Shown: positions 25,823 through 40,800, numbered from the stretch's first letter. The stretch is DNA of 64,000 nucleotides from Acestrorhynchus altus (GCA_034509495.1 CM067512.1:5737459-5801458); one strand, 5' to 3'. Notes: generated by a model from the letters alone, not told the origin. Translations and numbers: made by a program.

Positions 25823-28800
25823 GAAAGAAGCAGGAGAAAGCAAACATTATTTATGTTAACTGACGGAGCACGTTTGGTGAGCGCAGCACTCGTGGTGGAA
25901 AAGCTCAAACACGATTAATCATAATGGGCTTACAGTCTGACAATGTGTGCAGATAATTGATGATATTAATTTGTACACTAACTGAATAAATGAACTGCTT
26001 TTAATAACGGCATGCAAAATTAATGAGAACACGCTATTCAAACAAATATGAATTCAATTTAGCCGGGCGAAAATTGGCTTCACAAAGCTCTGAAGTCTCA
26101 CTCAGCTCCTCTGTTGTGGAGGGGAGGTGGAGGGGGTTTACCTTGAAGTACTCCATTAAAGAACGGGAATACTTCATAGCATGATCCTTCTTCAGCTTGA
26201 ACATCCGCAAGTACAGCAGGGATAAGCAGCGGTTGCTGTGGAGAACGGAAACGCAGGCATGAACATAGGCGAGTAATATGAGAACAGTGCTAAATGGACA
26301 TCCAAATGGAAGGCTTTGTGAGTCATGACAGCATGGATTTGTTCTCCAAAAGTTCCTTCCAGGCTCACCTTACTTACTCCCTTTTTAATTTTTTTAAAAC
26401 TCCTTTTTTAGTATTTAATGTTCTTAAATCAGAATGCGCTGGTGATGGAGTTCAACTCATCCATGCAGTGGCTGGAGGCATCCAGGAGGAAGCTTAGTTC
26501 TTCAAACTAAGGTCAACTACCTTCTTCACAATGAGAAATTGAGAAGTTCCTTTTAACTGTATCTGTTCTAATGTAATCTGGAGCTTTTATTTTTCTGCTT
26601 TTGTTGCTCAGAGGAACTCCTTTAAATGATGTGCCTTAAAAAAAAATAGGCACAGTATCCGTAAGCTTGGAAATCTCTTATCATCATATTTGCAAGCATC
26701 AAATGCTGTAGACCCTCATGGAATGACCCAGGCACGTACAAAAGGATCAAATTAGTCCTTTAAAGTCTTCCTCACCTGCATAAGTTAGAAAACACATACT
26801 GAATCTTAAGATGAATAATTCAATAATCTCTAGGTTGAACGGGTTTAAGGTAAAATGCCCTGGAATTTCACGTCAAATCGAGCCAATAAACAAAGAAACA
26901 TTGGAAAATAATACATCCTGGTATGCGCAGTCAGTGCATGGCCAGCAGCATGGAGTGACTGACCTTTCAGTCGTACTCTTGTGAGACAGCAGATGCTCAG
27001 GACATATGCACCGCCCCATGAAGCTCAACTAGCCCTCTGTCATTTCTAATAGGACAAGACTCCTCATCTCGAAGCCATAACAGTGTGTACTTTCAAGCCC
27101 CTAAAACTAGGTCAGAAGTAGGACGGCTTTCATAACAGGCCGCGATGCCTTTTCCTCGTACCTGTCGATGTGTTTACATAGAAGGCGCGGCACGTCCTTG
27201 TGTCAAATTTCTGATTCTAAAGTTGGTGTCAAGCTTCAGTTTCAGGTGACAAGTGTAAAACACATCTGACAGGCCTTCCTTCCACCTTAAGACGCATCTG
27301 CACCCTCAAATGCATCATCAGGGCTTTGATTGTGGCCTATAAAACGTAATGGAAGGTGGCTTTGAAAGTCCCCTTCAAATGCGAGATGACTTTGGTTAAC
27401 AAGGGCGGGGAGCTGGTGGCTGAATTTTAATCCGTGCCGACTGTCATCCTGCCACAAGCACAAATCTAACCTTGACATTCAAACATAAACAAGCTTCTGC
27501 GAGGTGACAGGCAGGCAGGGAGCGCACGGACGTCTTTTATCTGGGCGAGAATATATATCCTGCCCGTTGCCGTGCAGAAATCTTTCATTATCCTCTAATG
27601 GCTTTAATGAAATACAAGAATAATGATCCAGTCTAAGCTGATTAAGCGCTTTAGCACTGTTTTAAAGCTCTCCTCACAGATATGGATGATTGTCGACTAG
27701 TGATGGCTGAGGGGAGATTTAGAGCGAGCAAAGTGGTTTAGCTGGTGGCTGATGAGAGAAGATGCAGAAGGTTTTTTTTATGGTGCCACCCTTGGCACCC
27801 TCGCAACCATGCTGAAAACACAACCCTTGCTCTTCTGGCATTTACCAAGTGCTCGTGACGACTGTTTAAAACACACAGATAAAAAAAAAAAAGATTGCTT
27901 ATGAATCACTCAGTGACACGGCAAGACATTTTGTTATTTTCTGTATTTTATCACATCCAGCTGTCGTCTCTCAGAGCTTGGACAAACCTTTCTATGTGCT
28001 ATTATGTCCCCTCAAATGAAATGTGCTCAGCAAAGGCATATTCGCTTTTTAAGACATCAGGCTCTAAAGCAATGCATCTAACAAGGACAAGAATGTGTCA
28101 CATACTAATACAGACAATATGGAACTAATGGACACACAGTAAGAATAATGTAATAACGAAATAGAAGTCAGGCCCCTTATTTCAAAGAAGTACTTAAATT
28201 TTAAGTACTGAAACCGAAGATTAATGCTGGACGTCTTAACGGGGAATGAAAAGGAGCTCTATGTCTGCCGTGTTTATATGACTGTGTGGAAAAGAACTCA
28301 GTACGATTATATTAGTAAAGAAAGGGTTTCGTAAAGGTCAGGGATCAGGATTATGTATTGATAGACTATATATTTGGAAGAGGGTGTAACAGTGTATGGA
28401 AGTTTCTATTGTGAAAACCTCGTATCTCCATTTTTCACGTTTTTCACTTTTTGATCTGGATGTTCTTTACCTTGAGTCCAAATTTCATGATGAATGGACC
28501 AATAGAAATGTTCCAAAATGACTTAATGTAATGAAATAAATGGTTTACACTGAAAATGTGCGACGGCAGCTATATTCTATTTTACATACTTGTACATATT
28601 GTGTTTTTTCCAAGTATTGGCTGCCAAAGTTGGTACTTTTAAAGGTTCCAACTGAATTTCAGGTACTGAGTACTGATTAATGTCAAATCAACTGCTGCCA
28701 AATCTTTATATGACAATGGTAATATGTTGATCACATATCTGTAGTGACATCACTCTGGTGTAAATTGTTCTAAATATATGACAAAATATACCATTGGGTA

Positions 28801-31800
28801 CAGAATTCCAGGTACTGGAATGGGTTTAAATGTGAACCCAACCAAGGTTTTCATTCACCTTCACAAATAACAATAAAGGAGCCTGAATTAGAACCTCCAC
28901 AGACCATTTTACACAGTGTAGAAGATGGCAGTGATGAACAGAGAGAGTCCAACTCACCACAACACCCCTAACTTCTTCTCTGCTAATGTTGCTGAATGAC
29001 TGGTGAAGTTCTTTAATCTCATTGCATACCTGAAATGACACAGAACACAACAATCAAACGAGTCTGGAAAGCAATGAGCTATCACCCCGAAGTTCCTGTA
29101 CTTTAGTTTTATGGAGCATCACCACCAGCAGTACTAATGTTCATGATTACAGAACTACAGAATTAAGGAAATCTCATCAGTACATTTCCATTCCAGCATA
29201 AATGAAATTCTTCAGGTTTAATGGCCCTACCTGACCCCATTTTATGGTTCCTTATAGGATGAACGACTCCAGTATGGGTGTGTGAATGTGTGTATGTGTG
29301 TGTACATATATTTGCAGGAGCACACATGGTTTTCTCCCAGCTCAGATTTCAATCAGTGCCTGCCGAATCTCAGAGCGCGCTGATGAGCTTCGAGGTCCAT
29401 CTATTTTCATTCTCCGTGACATTAATAAAACAAGGGCTGCTAATTGCATGACTTGTAATGTGGAGTTGCCCAGCGGTGGTCCTAATGACAATCATTTTTT
29501 TTTATTTTAATCATGGCAGGTAGGGTGGCCATCCCAGAGGGAGGGAGGGAGGGAGCGAGGGAGAGGGAGAGAGAGGGGGAGGGGGATCAGAGATGAGAAG
29601 TGTTTGCTCTCACTGACCTAATGAGCTCCACGGTTTCTGAGTACATGGTGTATGGCGACTTGGCCTCTAACGGGTCTCGCTCCATGGCGTTGCCGCACTC
29701 GATGAAGGAGAGTGCGCCGTCTGCGTAATTTACAGCTTTACCAAACTTCTCCATCTGTTGAGGAGCAGAAGAGAAAGCAGAGTGAGAGGCTGCTACCCTT
29801 TACACATCATAGTTTCTCCTAGGAATGACCAAAGCATGTTCTAATAATGCTTCTCAATAATGTATTAAGACATTGTAGTTTGTAGTTCACTGAGAAAAGC
29901 ATTTCTGTCCAAATTCTTACATTAGTATAAAATAAAAGATGACACATTTCAAAAACGTTCACGCACTCTGCATGGCCAGAACTTAGTAACCCCATTTTTG
30001 TAAGCGTCACAGCTTGTATTGCTCTTCGCAACAGCTAACAGTCTTTCGGTTCTTGTTTGGGATTCTTGTCTTCCATACAAAACACTTCCAGTGTTGCAAG
30101 ATTCTTGGGCCGTTCTTGCTGCTCTTTTAAAGTTGGGATTTCCTTTCACCAGTGAACGATGTTCTCTATGCCACTGGCTGCAACACAAACCCAAACCTTG
30201 ACCAACCCACTCCTGTGCAGTTGGAGAGGTGTTTTATAAGGTGTTCAATATTTGATCAAATTATGATAAAATACCACATTGTGGATCTTTTTGGTTGCTG
30301 ACGGACTCTGATAAACTGCACGTTTCATTTCAAAGACTGTAATTAATCCTGTTCAATTGAACCTAAATATCGCAGTAAATATCATACATTGAAAATGCCT
30401 TTAAATATCGCAATATTTTTAACATATTGCCCACCTCTAACTGCGACCATTGTGACGTTCTAAATTGAACTCCACAGGATGTGTTTCCGAACAAGAATAA
30501 GAAGGATTTTCTTTTCGTGCGGGTCATATTTGTGTATTGTGTCACTGTAGAGTAGAACAGTGCATCACCACTGCAGAGTATTTTCTTTCTAAAAATCCTA
30601 CGAGCAGATCTATTTGGAAGTTTTCTTGGTCTTCCAGACCTCAACTTGCCCATCACCATTCCTGTTGCTGAGAGAGTGGCTACTTGAAAAGGCTTTTCTT
30701 CTTATTGCCTTCTCCTGCTTTATGGCCATCAGTTATTTTAATGTTTAAAGTGCTAGGCAGCTGCTTAGAGAAGCCCATGTGTACTAATCTCAATTTAATA
30801 ATGTTTCATTTTTAACTTTATGCATTTTGGGTCAGTTCATCTGCTACTCACTTCTGAGCAGTGTTGCCCACATTATCACATGACACTATACATAAGGGTA
30901 TTTAATGTAGTTTGATCTTCGTTTGGTAAAAAATAGATCTCAAGTAAGCAAAATGCGGAACAAAACTCTATTGATGCAGAATGTAACTCAAACCTCAATG
31001 CTGTTTGTGCAACTGTGAAATTATTCATTATAAACAAGTACAATTATTGCATGAATTATCTTTAAAATACAGTGAATGTAGACATTAATATGAACTATAT
31101 TAAATATAATGATATGTTTGATATATTCTGTATTTAATAAATTTACACAATCAATAAAAAGTCAATTATACCTTGATCAGACCAAGATCCGTTTTATAGC
31201 TAAAGTGCTTCATCTGAATGGAAAACAGCTGAAGAGGACCTAAAGGCTATTAAGCAGATCCAGAGTAACTCTCACAGTGACATCTTCATAAAACCACTCG
31301 GCTGATTTTAAAACCAGTTCTAGTCCAGATTTATGAAGGCACAAAAAAGAATTCCTGACAACTTCTGGACAACTGTTTTGCTTTATAAAACTCTGTCCTC
31401 TCATTCTGCTCCTTTTACAACCCTGATTTGTTGGCATGGTCTCATAAGGAAGCATTGGGCTCCTCGCATGAATCAGATACTAATCAATAGTGCTAAACAC
31501 TGTGCCCCAAAGGTGCCTAACGCAATCCCTATTATGTGCCTTATGCATTGGAGAATGTAAAACAGATTTACTGTCCACTTGTCTTCACAGGCACCTCTTG
31601 AACAGGTTCCATCTATTTCCAAATAAAGCCTTTAATATGAGCCGAGCAGCAGCCCTGAGATTCATTACATAGCGGCGATTATGCTCCTGCATCAATTCCC
31701 TTCACTCTGTATTCATGGCAAGGCTTTTACACCACTGGGCCGATTTATGGTGGAGTGGATGTAACTTTTTTATAAAGGACAATGCCTCAAGTGATAATTG

Positions 31801-34800
31801 CCTGGATCCAATTATTAGGGCAGTAGAAGTCTGTTTAGTAAATCATGAGCAAAAGACCCTTCTCTGAAGTGCTTTAGAAGGAGCAAGGATGTTCCTTTGG
31901 AGCTTGTCCGTGAGTAAAGGTCTTTGCTTCAAAAACCTTCTTTGCGCTGCTAATGGCTCTCCTTAACAGTGCCCATGACTTATGGCTGCTTGTGGTTAAA
32001 GCAGTGTCAGCTCCGACCACTGGAAGCTGGTTGGTGTACGTCTTTTTCATATCAGCTCCTGAGAGCACATCACCGAATTCACAACAATCTGAAAATGATG
32101 ACTGAAGTGGTATTTAATTCCTGAAAACATTCAAGTCTGATGCAACACCTTAGCATACATTCCCGCACTGAGAGCAGGAGGAAGGTCAGGCTTACCAGCG
32201 CATCAGCTTTGTGCTTCAGTTTCTTGGCTTCCTGCATATAGTAGTCAGCATTGTGAACACTGCGGGAAAACATTACCCAGGATTATCATCAGATTAGACA
32301 CGTCGCGTGCATCAAAGTTCCTCTGAAAAAGTGCACGACACCTCTCATACACATTTATTAAAACACACACACATACAAACACACAATGTTTGTGGACACC
32401 CCTTCTAATCAGTGAAGTCCGCTGCACCCATCTCTCTGTAGAGATGCACTGCCAGTAGAATAGGAATCTCTGGAGCAGATAAACATTAACCTACTGGCAC
32501 CATGACTAATTCCAGGCATGGGCTAGAGGGTTATGAAGCCATCCAGGATTGAGCTGCAGAGCAGTGGTACTGTGTTCTCTGGAGTGATGAACTTGGGAAG
32601 CTGGGGATGAGGAGGGGATCCAACATGCTGACCTAAAATTCTTATTGCTGAATACAATCAAATCCTCAGAGCAATGCTCCAGAATCTAGTAGAAAGCCCT
32701 TCTGGGATAGTAAGAAGTGCTGTCTCAATGGTATTTTTAATACCCTTTCATAAGAAAGAATGAACGCGCAGGTGTCCCAATACTTTTGTCCAAATACCAT
32801 ACAAAAATGATTCTTTATGTAACTAAATCGTTATCTCGTCCCCTTGAACCAACTTTGTTTTAAGAGTACATCCACATGATTCTAGATACTCTAATAATAT
32901 CTAATAACTGGGAAATTCATGAACCTAGTCCCATAAAGCTCCTCAGCTCTGAGCTGTGGAGCAGTGGAGCTGTGGAGCAGTGGAGCTGCATTCTATGGAG
33001 TGACGGAGCTCCATCCAAAACCTCTGGCTTGAGCAGGAGCGGTGCTTGAGATCCAGAACTGATCACCCAGCATCAGTGCCTAAAGTTCACACTGTGACTG
33101 GAAGCAATCAAATTCTCACAGCAGTCTTCCAATATCTAGTGTAAAGCCTTCTCAAACAAGCAGAGGCTGTTACTGCGGCAACAGGAGGACGTGAACTCTG
33201 TACTACTCTAGATTTCAGAAGAAACACTAAATGAGCTGGACTGGCCCAGAACGTTCACATGAACGCACCCCTTAAGAGTTTCTGAGACTCATTCTACCAA
33301 ACCCAGTTTGTAGATGGACCTAATCCATGTTTGTGTGGTTCTATGGTTCTAGTTCAGGGCATTTATTGTCCTACAGTATCAGGAAACTGGTCTGGTATAT
33401 ACAGTGATGCCTGGTGATGATCGTCATGCCAACTAAAACACGGCATGCCAACATGTGAGGAGTGGACGGTACATACGTGTTGTTAAATGTGAGTTTGGGT
33501 CTCCTGGGTTCCACACTCTCCATTGCCAGGACTGAAGGGTTCGGCCATACATCAGATTCTGTCTGACCGTTTCCATGGAAACCACCGGAGGGCTTTGCGT
33601 GGCTGTCTTCCTCCTGCTATAAGAAGAGTCCATTAAAATGCTAATTAACATTTGGCTGCTCAAATAATATAGAAAGGAATCATGTAGGCTGCTCTGCTTT
33701 GTCTTTGGACGGCTTTGAGAGTTGGTGCTCAGATTACTGGGCACATGGCATCCATTTTCTTGTCTTCAAGGCTATTTTGAAATCCCTCCAAAAGGGTAAT
33801 TAGTTTTGCAAAAACACAGGAAATGTGGTCGGAGCCTCCAGCAAGGAAGAAGTAATCTATGGCAAGGGTGGAGATTCAAACTCTGCAGCGCAAACCATTT
33901 GTACTCCCGTCGTGTTCTTTTGTTGTGAGGGAACAACAATGATGTAATGAGGCTGATACGCAAATACGAGTTTCAATTCTTTTAAGGCTAAACAATCCAC
34001 TCATTAGGATTCAATGAGCGATCGTAACCGACTTCTGATACACAGTATTTTACGCACACGGTCAAAAACTACAACCTGTAGTACACCCTGGAGATGTACT
34101 GTACTTGTCATTTTAACAGTAATTCAACAGTATTTTAACTCCTCGTTTTAACATCTTTCACTTCACATGTCACGTCTGTATCTCTCAGCTTGCCAACAAA
34201 TGTACAACTGCACACGAGGGGGCGCTGACAGTGTGACCTGTACGATGTAATGACATCCCCTCACTATAGGAGGCCCAGGAAGTGAAGTTACAACATAACA
34301 AAACCACACATCTTATATGAAATTGATTTGTTCTTACAATGCTGGTCTTGGAGTGAGACTTGCTCTCTCCTTTGCGGTGCTTGTGAGACGAGGAAGAGGA
34401 TGACGAAGAGGAGGAAGGTGGCAGCGAGTGGGTGGAGGGTAACATGGGCGGGGCAGCAGTGCTGCTCTCCATACTGAGAGAACTGCTCTCGCTGCTCCTC
34501 CGCTGGCGGACCATTGGCTCGTCTGACAACGGCGACAGCAATGGCGGCAGAAGCTTTCTCGGCTGCTTCTTTGAGGAACTTGACAGGAACACAGGTAGAA
34601 ATGTTAGGACCAGGTATACGTACTTGAGTCGGATTTGATCAGGTTGGACAACATTGCACCAAGAACAGCTTGATGCACCTTTATTTTTAAGGTGCATTTG
34701 ACACGTTTTGTTATTTACCATGAAGACAAGCCATGCTCGTCCCTACCACATCATTCATATACCGACAATATAATATATAACATGCTCCTTCACAGTAATA

Positions 34801-37800
34801 ATAACAATATGTTTGCTGGGTCCTAAAAAACTCCAATTTTATCACCTAATCAATGCACAGGTCTGGCCTTAGACGAACCGGCTCTCTCAGCCTCAAATCC
34901 CTCCCTCTTAAGCAGCTCAACCTCTTCAGTCTCTCCTAACTGGCAGCCAATTTGAGCACTCGATCGTCTGTTTGATCAAAGAGCTCTTGGATAGGCAGAC
35001 AAAGACCAGAGCCAGGGAGCGCACAGGGCCGAGCCAAGGTGCTGGAATGCTATTGAAATGTCAAACAGGAGTGAAGGGTGCAAGAGTGGACTGCATTAAG
35101 AGTGTTTGGGAGACGTGAAGGCAAAGATGTAAAGTCAATCTTAGGTTAATGTCTCTGCCTGAGGTTGTGTACTGAAGTGAGCGAGAGAAAGGTTAAGTGA
35201 CTGAACAGGCCCTCATAGCTGATTATGGGATTTGCAGATAGACGCTCTTATCGAGGTGCAGCACTCATTTAGCAAGCGGTGTGATGTGTTTGGGCTAGAA
35301 AAGAGACATGTTAAATACTGATTACAACACTCAAGAGAAGCAGACTGGCCCAGCATCATCTCAGCTCCACTGCCAAAAATAGCTGCTCTGCCATCGCAAA
35401 ATGGAAAGAGCCCAGAGGTGGCAGCTTCAGTCGCTTGCGTTCGGTAAAGGAATGCCGGAGGGCCTAGGCTATGTCTCAGCACTTAACTGAACCCTAATTA
35501 GAGAGAAAAACCTCTCCAAGTTTTAAATGAGCCCGCTGCTGAAATGTGATGTCATTTTCCTCAAGCCTCCGGCCATAATTTGGCTAAAAATAGATAAGGT
35601 GTAATCGCCACTCTTTTGTCTTTATCCACTGCGCAGCTTAGAGAAAACGTCTGTTTACGGGTGCCAGATCCATCGCCGCTGGCAACCAACATCAACAGAC
35701 CTTGTTATCTGGTTGGACAAGTGCTTTAAACGTCAACTGGACACAGAATAGTGATGACAGCGGATGTTGATGTTTAGCTGAATTTTTTTTTTCCTTTATA
35801 AAGTCAACATTTGCACAAAGTTGTCCGATGTTGATATGCTGTTGATTGTAGGTCACAGCGTAACATGACTCAAATGTAACACCTGTCTAACACTAGAGCT
35901 TGATGATGTTTGGGACACATATATGACTTTGATCTCCAGCGAAAACTCATCAATTGGACATCAAACAAAAGTCTCAAATTCAGCACTTGTTTGAAATGAA
36001 GAGTCTTCATGACATCGAACTGCTATCCAGCGCCTGCTCTGACAGACGAAGCGGAACGTGCACTTCGTAAGAACCTTAAAATACCTGGTCAGAGCAAGAC
36101 AGCAAGGAAAATAATGTGTGTTGAGCTCTTTATTTGATAAATGTCGCTGGTCTATTGACTGATGTAGCTGTTGAGTATGCATGTGGTCCGGCATGCGCCA
36201 CTTGATTCAATTGACAGTTGATTCAATCTCTTCCGCACGCGACCAGCTCCCGCTCTAAAGAGATCAGCTGTGCTCGTCTGTGGTTCTGGCAAATCAAGTA
36301 AATAAATCAAAAAAAAGCTCAGGGTTCGATTATTGGCTCACGTGTGCAGAGCTGTGCCCTGTGGTAAGCATGCTCATTGCTTTCGGTGTGTTAACATGGC
36401 GGGTGGACACGGGTTGGACCATTTAAAGGACTTCATATATTCAGTCATTCCTTTTTACATTCCATTATTCCATTTTCTTCCAACAACTTTTCTACAAATT
36501 CGTCAAGACAAACACAATTGGTGTATGTTGTGAAAGTAATTATAGTGGTATTGTATACATATTATATACTAAAATTATATTGCATTATTTATTATATTGT
36601 ATATAACTACAGTATTACTACCGTTATGCACTGTTAACATGAAGCATGTTTTCAGAAGCTGCATCACACCACTGTATTGTGTTGAATCGAATAATTCATT
36701 ATCCAAACAGGATTGCTGCAGGTCAGGAAAGTGCTTCATCGTCTAATCTTAGCTCAGAGTGCTAAATAAAGATGCAAAGTTTTGAGAAAGCAATCGTAAA
36801 CTGCCGCACATTTTTGCCATGTTTTATCTGAAAATGTCAAGAGCTCCACTGGTTTACTGCAACAATAAAAGGCATCTTTGCTTTTCTAATCTGATTAAAA
36901 GGGGGCAATGTGGAGTGTGTGCACGGATGCTGTCTGAAGGCGGACTGATTTAAAACCCAGCGGGGCAGGTGATATCATTAAACAGCCCCCGAGGTGCTCG
37001 ATGCTTCCAGTAACAAGCATTAGTGGAGACTAATATTTTAGCCTGCAGCTGCTGTGATCACTTTGTCAAGATCTGCTGCCATTAGTCATGTCGCTTTGCA
37101 GCGGACACCCAGACGGACAGGATGGCCCCGCGACCTCTGTCAGGAGCACGTCTTTGGCTGGCGCTTGTCCGCTCTGGCACTAATTGAATATCTAAAATTA
37201 GCTGCTGCCGGCACGATAGTGTCAATTTAATGCAAGAGGACAATGACCTGCAGCTAAAGCTGGGTGCAGAGATTGACCTGCTGCTCCTCGTGGGCTCCTC
37301 TATATCCCAGCATGCTCTTTAAGGACACGGCACGGGGTGAGAGAGCTGAGGTAGCACATGTTAACTTAGGCTGCTGTACTGCAGGAGTACTATAAACACT
37401 TTCAAGGACAGCGGGAATCCAAATGTTAAACGAAGTTTCCTCCACAGACGTATTATTTGAAAGAGCTAAGTGGTGAACATACTGAGCTCGTGCTTTAAAA
37501 ACTCCTTCCAGAGCTTTTTTTTTTTCCACTTCTTTGGATTCCATTTGGCACTGACTTTGTTAAGGACGGACGAAAGTATTTCCAAGCCCAGAAAACGCAG
37601 TAAAAATCAAAGCAAACAGTCACTTAACAGGTCAAGCCTTTCATGTCGGAGAAATCAATAATGTGTAATAATGTAAGCAGAATGTGGCAGGGGGGCTAAA
37701 AATACTCACTCTTTTGTGCAGGAGACTTTGTGGTTGTGGATCGGAGAAATACAGGGAGGGAGAAGCAGAGTCTCTTTCTCCAGTCTTAACTTCTTGCTCC

Positions 37801-40800
37801 CACTCAACATCTCACAATGCTCTGGCTGCGGGTACAAAGACAGTGTTTCATCTACCTCTGCGCTCATTCGTACACTCAATACAGTCTATCGTGTATGTCA
37901 TGACTACGTGCCATGGTCCTAATTCAACTTGCATACTCAATCAAAGGACATTGAACACATAGACGGAGGACAAAGGACATGGCAGACTACAAGAACTCTA
38001 CACTATTCATGGGTTAATGGTATTGCTTTAGGGTGCAACTCGATAAGCAAGTCTTGCACCTGGATTGCTATAATGCAGAAGAAGGTCGTCGGAGCAAAAC
38101 GTGTTACGGAGGATGTCCAGCTGTTCTAAGTTGTTTCTTACCTGTAGCACCGAGGTTTTAAAGGTTACAGCTATAATCATCTTGCAGAAATACGGCTAAG
38201 TAGGGATAATAAAGGTTATAAATAAGGGCATGCAACTGTCTAGTTATCAAGCGAGCGTATGGCTGAATAGGATATAATATTCTTCAAAGTAAGAGAACCT
38301 GAACTTGCCTTGTGTTTCCTCTTTGATTTGCTGGCTGGCTTCTCAGGGGGGAGTGAGGCGGGTGACTGCTGTCGCCTGTGCTTGATGCTTGGCTCCCGGC
38401 ACTCGGCTTTGGTAGGTGGTGGCTCTGGCGGGTCTTGCCCAGGGATCCGTGACAGGAGACTGAGCTCGATCTTGACCCACAGGGATTTGATGTCCTCAAA
38501 ATCCCTTAGAGGCGAGAGAAGCTCATTCTGGACCATGGGGATGGGTGAGAACAAGGGTTCCTCCAACAAGTCTGTGGCCCCTGGATCCGGTATAGAGGTG
38601 CTGCTGGTGCTGGCGAGACTGCTGACGCTCAGGATATTGCTGTTACAGTCCTTGGATTTGAGGCTCAGGCTGCTAGGGCCTGGGCAAGGGAGCACCTTTG
38701 AGAGTTCCTCAGGATCCGAATGGCACTCTGATGAGGAGGACTCTGTTTCGATAAACTCCTTTGACTTGGGGATGATCTTACTAGGGCCTCGGTGCTTCTT
38801 CTTGTCTGGAACTGCAGGGGCAGTTGTGGTAGGAGCAGGGATGTTGGTGGTTGCTGCAGTGGTCCGGGGTTCCTTTCTGGGGGCAGTCTTGCCACCTGGG
38901 GCTTTGCCTCTCGGCTTAGCTGGTTCTAAAGGTGGAGGCTCTTTTTCCTTTGGTGTACTCCCAGAGTTGCCAGGCCTGGGCCAGGTGTGCTCCTCGCTGC
39001 TGGAGGATCGCTCCACTTTCTTGGGTTGCTTCTTGCCTGTGCTTCTCCTTGATGGGGCAAGGTCCAATGTAACAGGGGCCTTTACTTTGGTACCCTTACT
39101 GTCCGCAGCCTTCTGGCCTGTCTTAGGCTTGGCCTTTTCTCGGACGGGACTGAGCAAGGCCCGGTCCTTGGGGTCTGCTTGTGCCAAAGCTGCACTGGGC
39201 TTGTTCTTAGTGCAGCTCTGGTTCTCTGAAGCTTGGCCATCTTCAGGCTGAGAGCTGCTGAGTCCATGGCTCTCTGGCTGTGTGTTGGCAAGGGCCTTAT
39301 TGTGAGGATTTACTTTGTTCAGCCATTTATCCAGCTGCCACTTGTTCGTTGATGGGGGTTCAGGCTATTGAAAAAAGAAAGACAATGTCCAGTTCCCTTT
39401 TAATTATGTCCATAAATACCACATCGTGATTCATTGGTTTTGAACTTACCACTGAATAATGAATTAGTCACTACCACACTACCTGAAAAGGTATCTATTA
39501 TCCCTTGTTGGATGCCCTCACTTAACACATGCATCATTTGGCAGAGTCTTCAGGCAACGAAATATCATTTTTAAATGCATGGACTCACACGGTGCATCTG
39601 CTCACACTGTCTTGAATACAAATGTAAAAGAGCAATTTCCACAAAACATATGTTAATCAAAATTCCAGTTGTCCATGTCTACGAAGGTGTCATGTGTCTC
39701 TGGTGCTGATGAGAATAAGGATTCAGTCCTATGACTTTCACAGAACAATAGGCTGGTCTGCAGACGAAGAGGCTATTAAAAGCGGAAGTCATAAAACTCC
39801 CGAATGGTGGAGAAGTTTGACAGTGCGTTGTCCTGACGGCGCTCTCAACTCTGACTGCGAGGAAGATGTTTTCATCAGCCATATTATCTCACATCGTTTG
39901 TTTTGTACCATTACGCCCAGAGACATTTATAAATCTTTCATACCAAAGCATAAAAGCTGTCCCGAACGATCCCCTAAATTACAGCAAATCATTTGGAAAG
40001 GGAAGGCACGGAAATGAGCAGTCGTCCAAATTAAGCATTAAAACCACCAGGGTTGAAAGATGTTGAGTACACTCCCCAACTGATCTGGACCTGCAGTACC
40101 TTCCCAGAAAAAGGGCTCGTCTTGCATGCAATTCCACAGTTAAAAGCCACACTTTCCATCTCGCCTAGCTGAAGCAGATTTATGGCAACACAAACAGCAG
40201 AGCTGGAAGTTAAGCGTACAAGCAGAGATGACGAATTAACAGGCGTGCATGTCCAGATTCTACAGGCCTCCTGGAGTTGTGCCGTTAAATTGTCGGGGTC
40301 GTGCTCTACAACGTGAGAAGAAAAGGCCACATCCCTCCACCGAGCAGAGCATTTGTCTGCAGATATGGATTGAACTGGCGATTCCTGGTGGAGTGCAAAC
40401 AACCATAAACACAAAAGAGGTGATGAGAATGAGGGTGTTTACTTTTTGGTGGATGCACTCAGGGAGCCCAGGGCAGACCACTGTGGGGAAACTTTAAAGC
40501 TGCCAATTAAGCTTTTAGGAACGCTTTTCAGACATTCCATGCTGGGAAAATGGGGTCTGCTCTCTCTTTTGCATTTGAAGTAAAAAATCTTCATTTCTGC
40601 TACATCTTTTGGTCACTATTTACAAGCACTTACAGTCACTCTAAATTATTGAGGACATCAAATGTGTTAAAACACTTCGTAAAAAGAAGAAGCGCTCTTC
40701 AAAATGCAGATTTCGGGGAGATACTGGCTTATAAAGCCACAGCCTTTGCAATATTTCCAACATTTTATTACATTAACTTTAGCATCATAATTGTCACTAT

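Larger units (their letters stand above)
26236..28957 (-). other. aff3: aff3 intron between exons 7 and 8
   Basis: GT-AG intron of 2.7 kb. It contains a possible conserved stretch near 27500-27720 and copy 1 of a dispersed repeat at 28481-28530. No exon seen inside. Confidence 0.85.
32260..33476 (-). other. aff3: aff3 intron between exons 4 and 5
   Basis: GT-AG intron of 1.2 kb, almost filled by two non-autonomous Tc1-type copies. Confidence 0.88.

Noticed and set aside
38310..39251. A 313-codon plus-strand open frame opposite aff3 exon 2.
   Set aside because: It is the antisense shadow of a large GC-rich, Ser/Pro/Lys-rich exon; the minus-strand frame carries the AFF motifs and matching splice phases.
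40031..40414. A 127-codon minus-strand frame inside the exon 1-2 intron.
   Set aside because: No AFF similarity and no acceptor/donor pair in phase with neighbouring exons.
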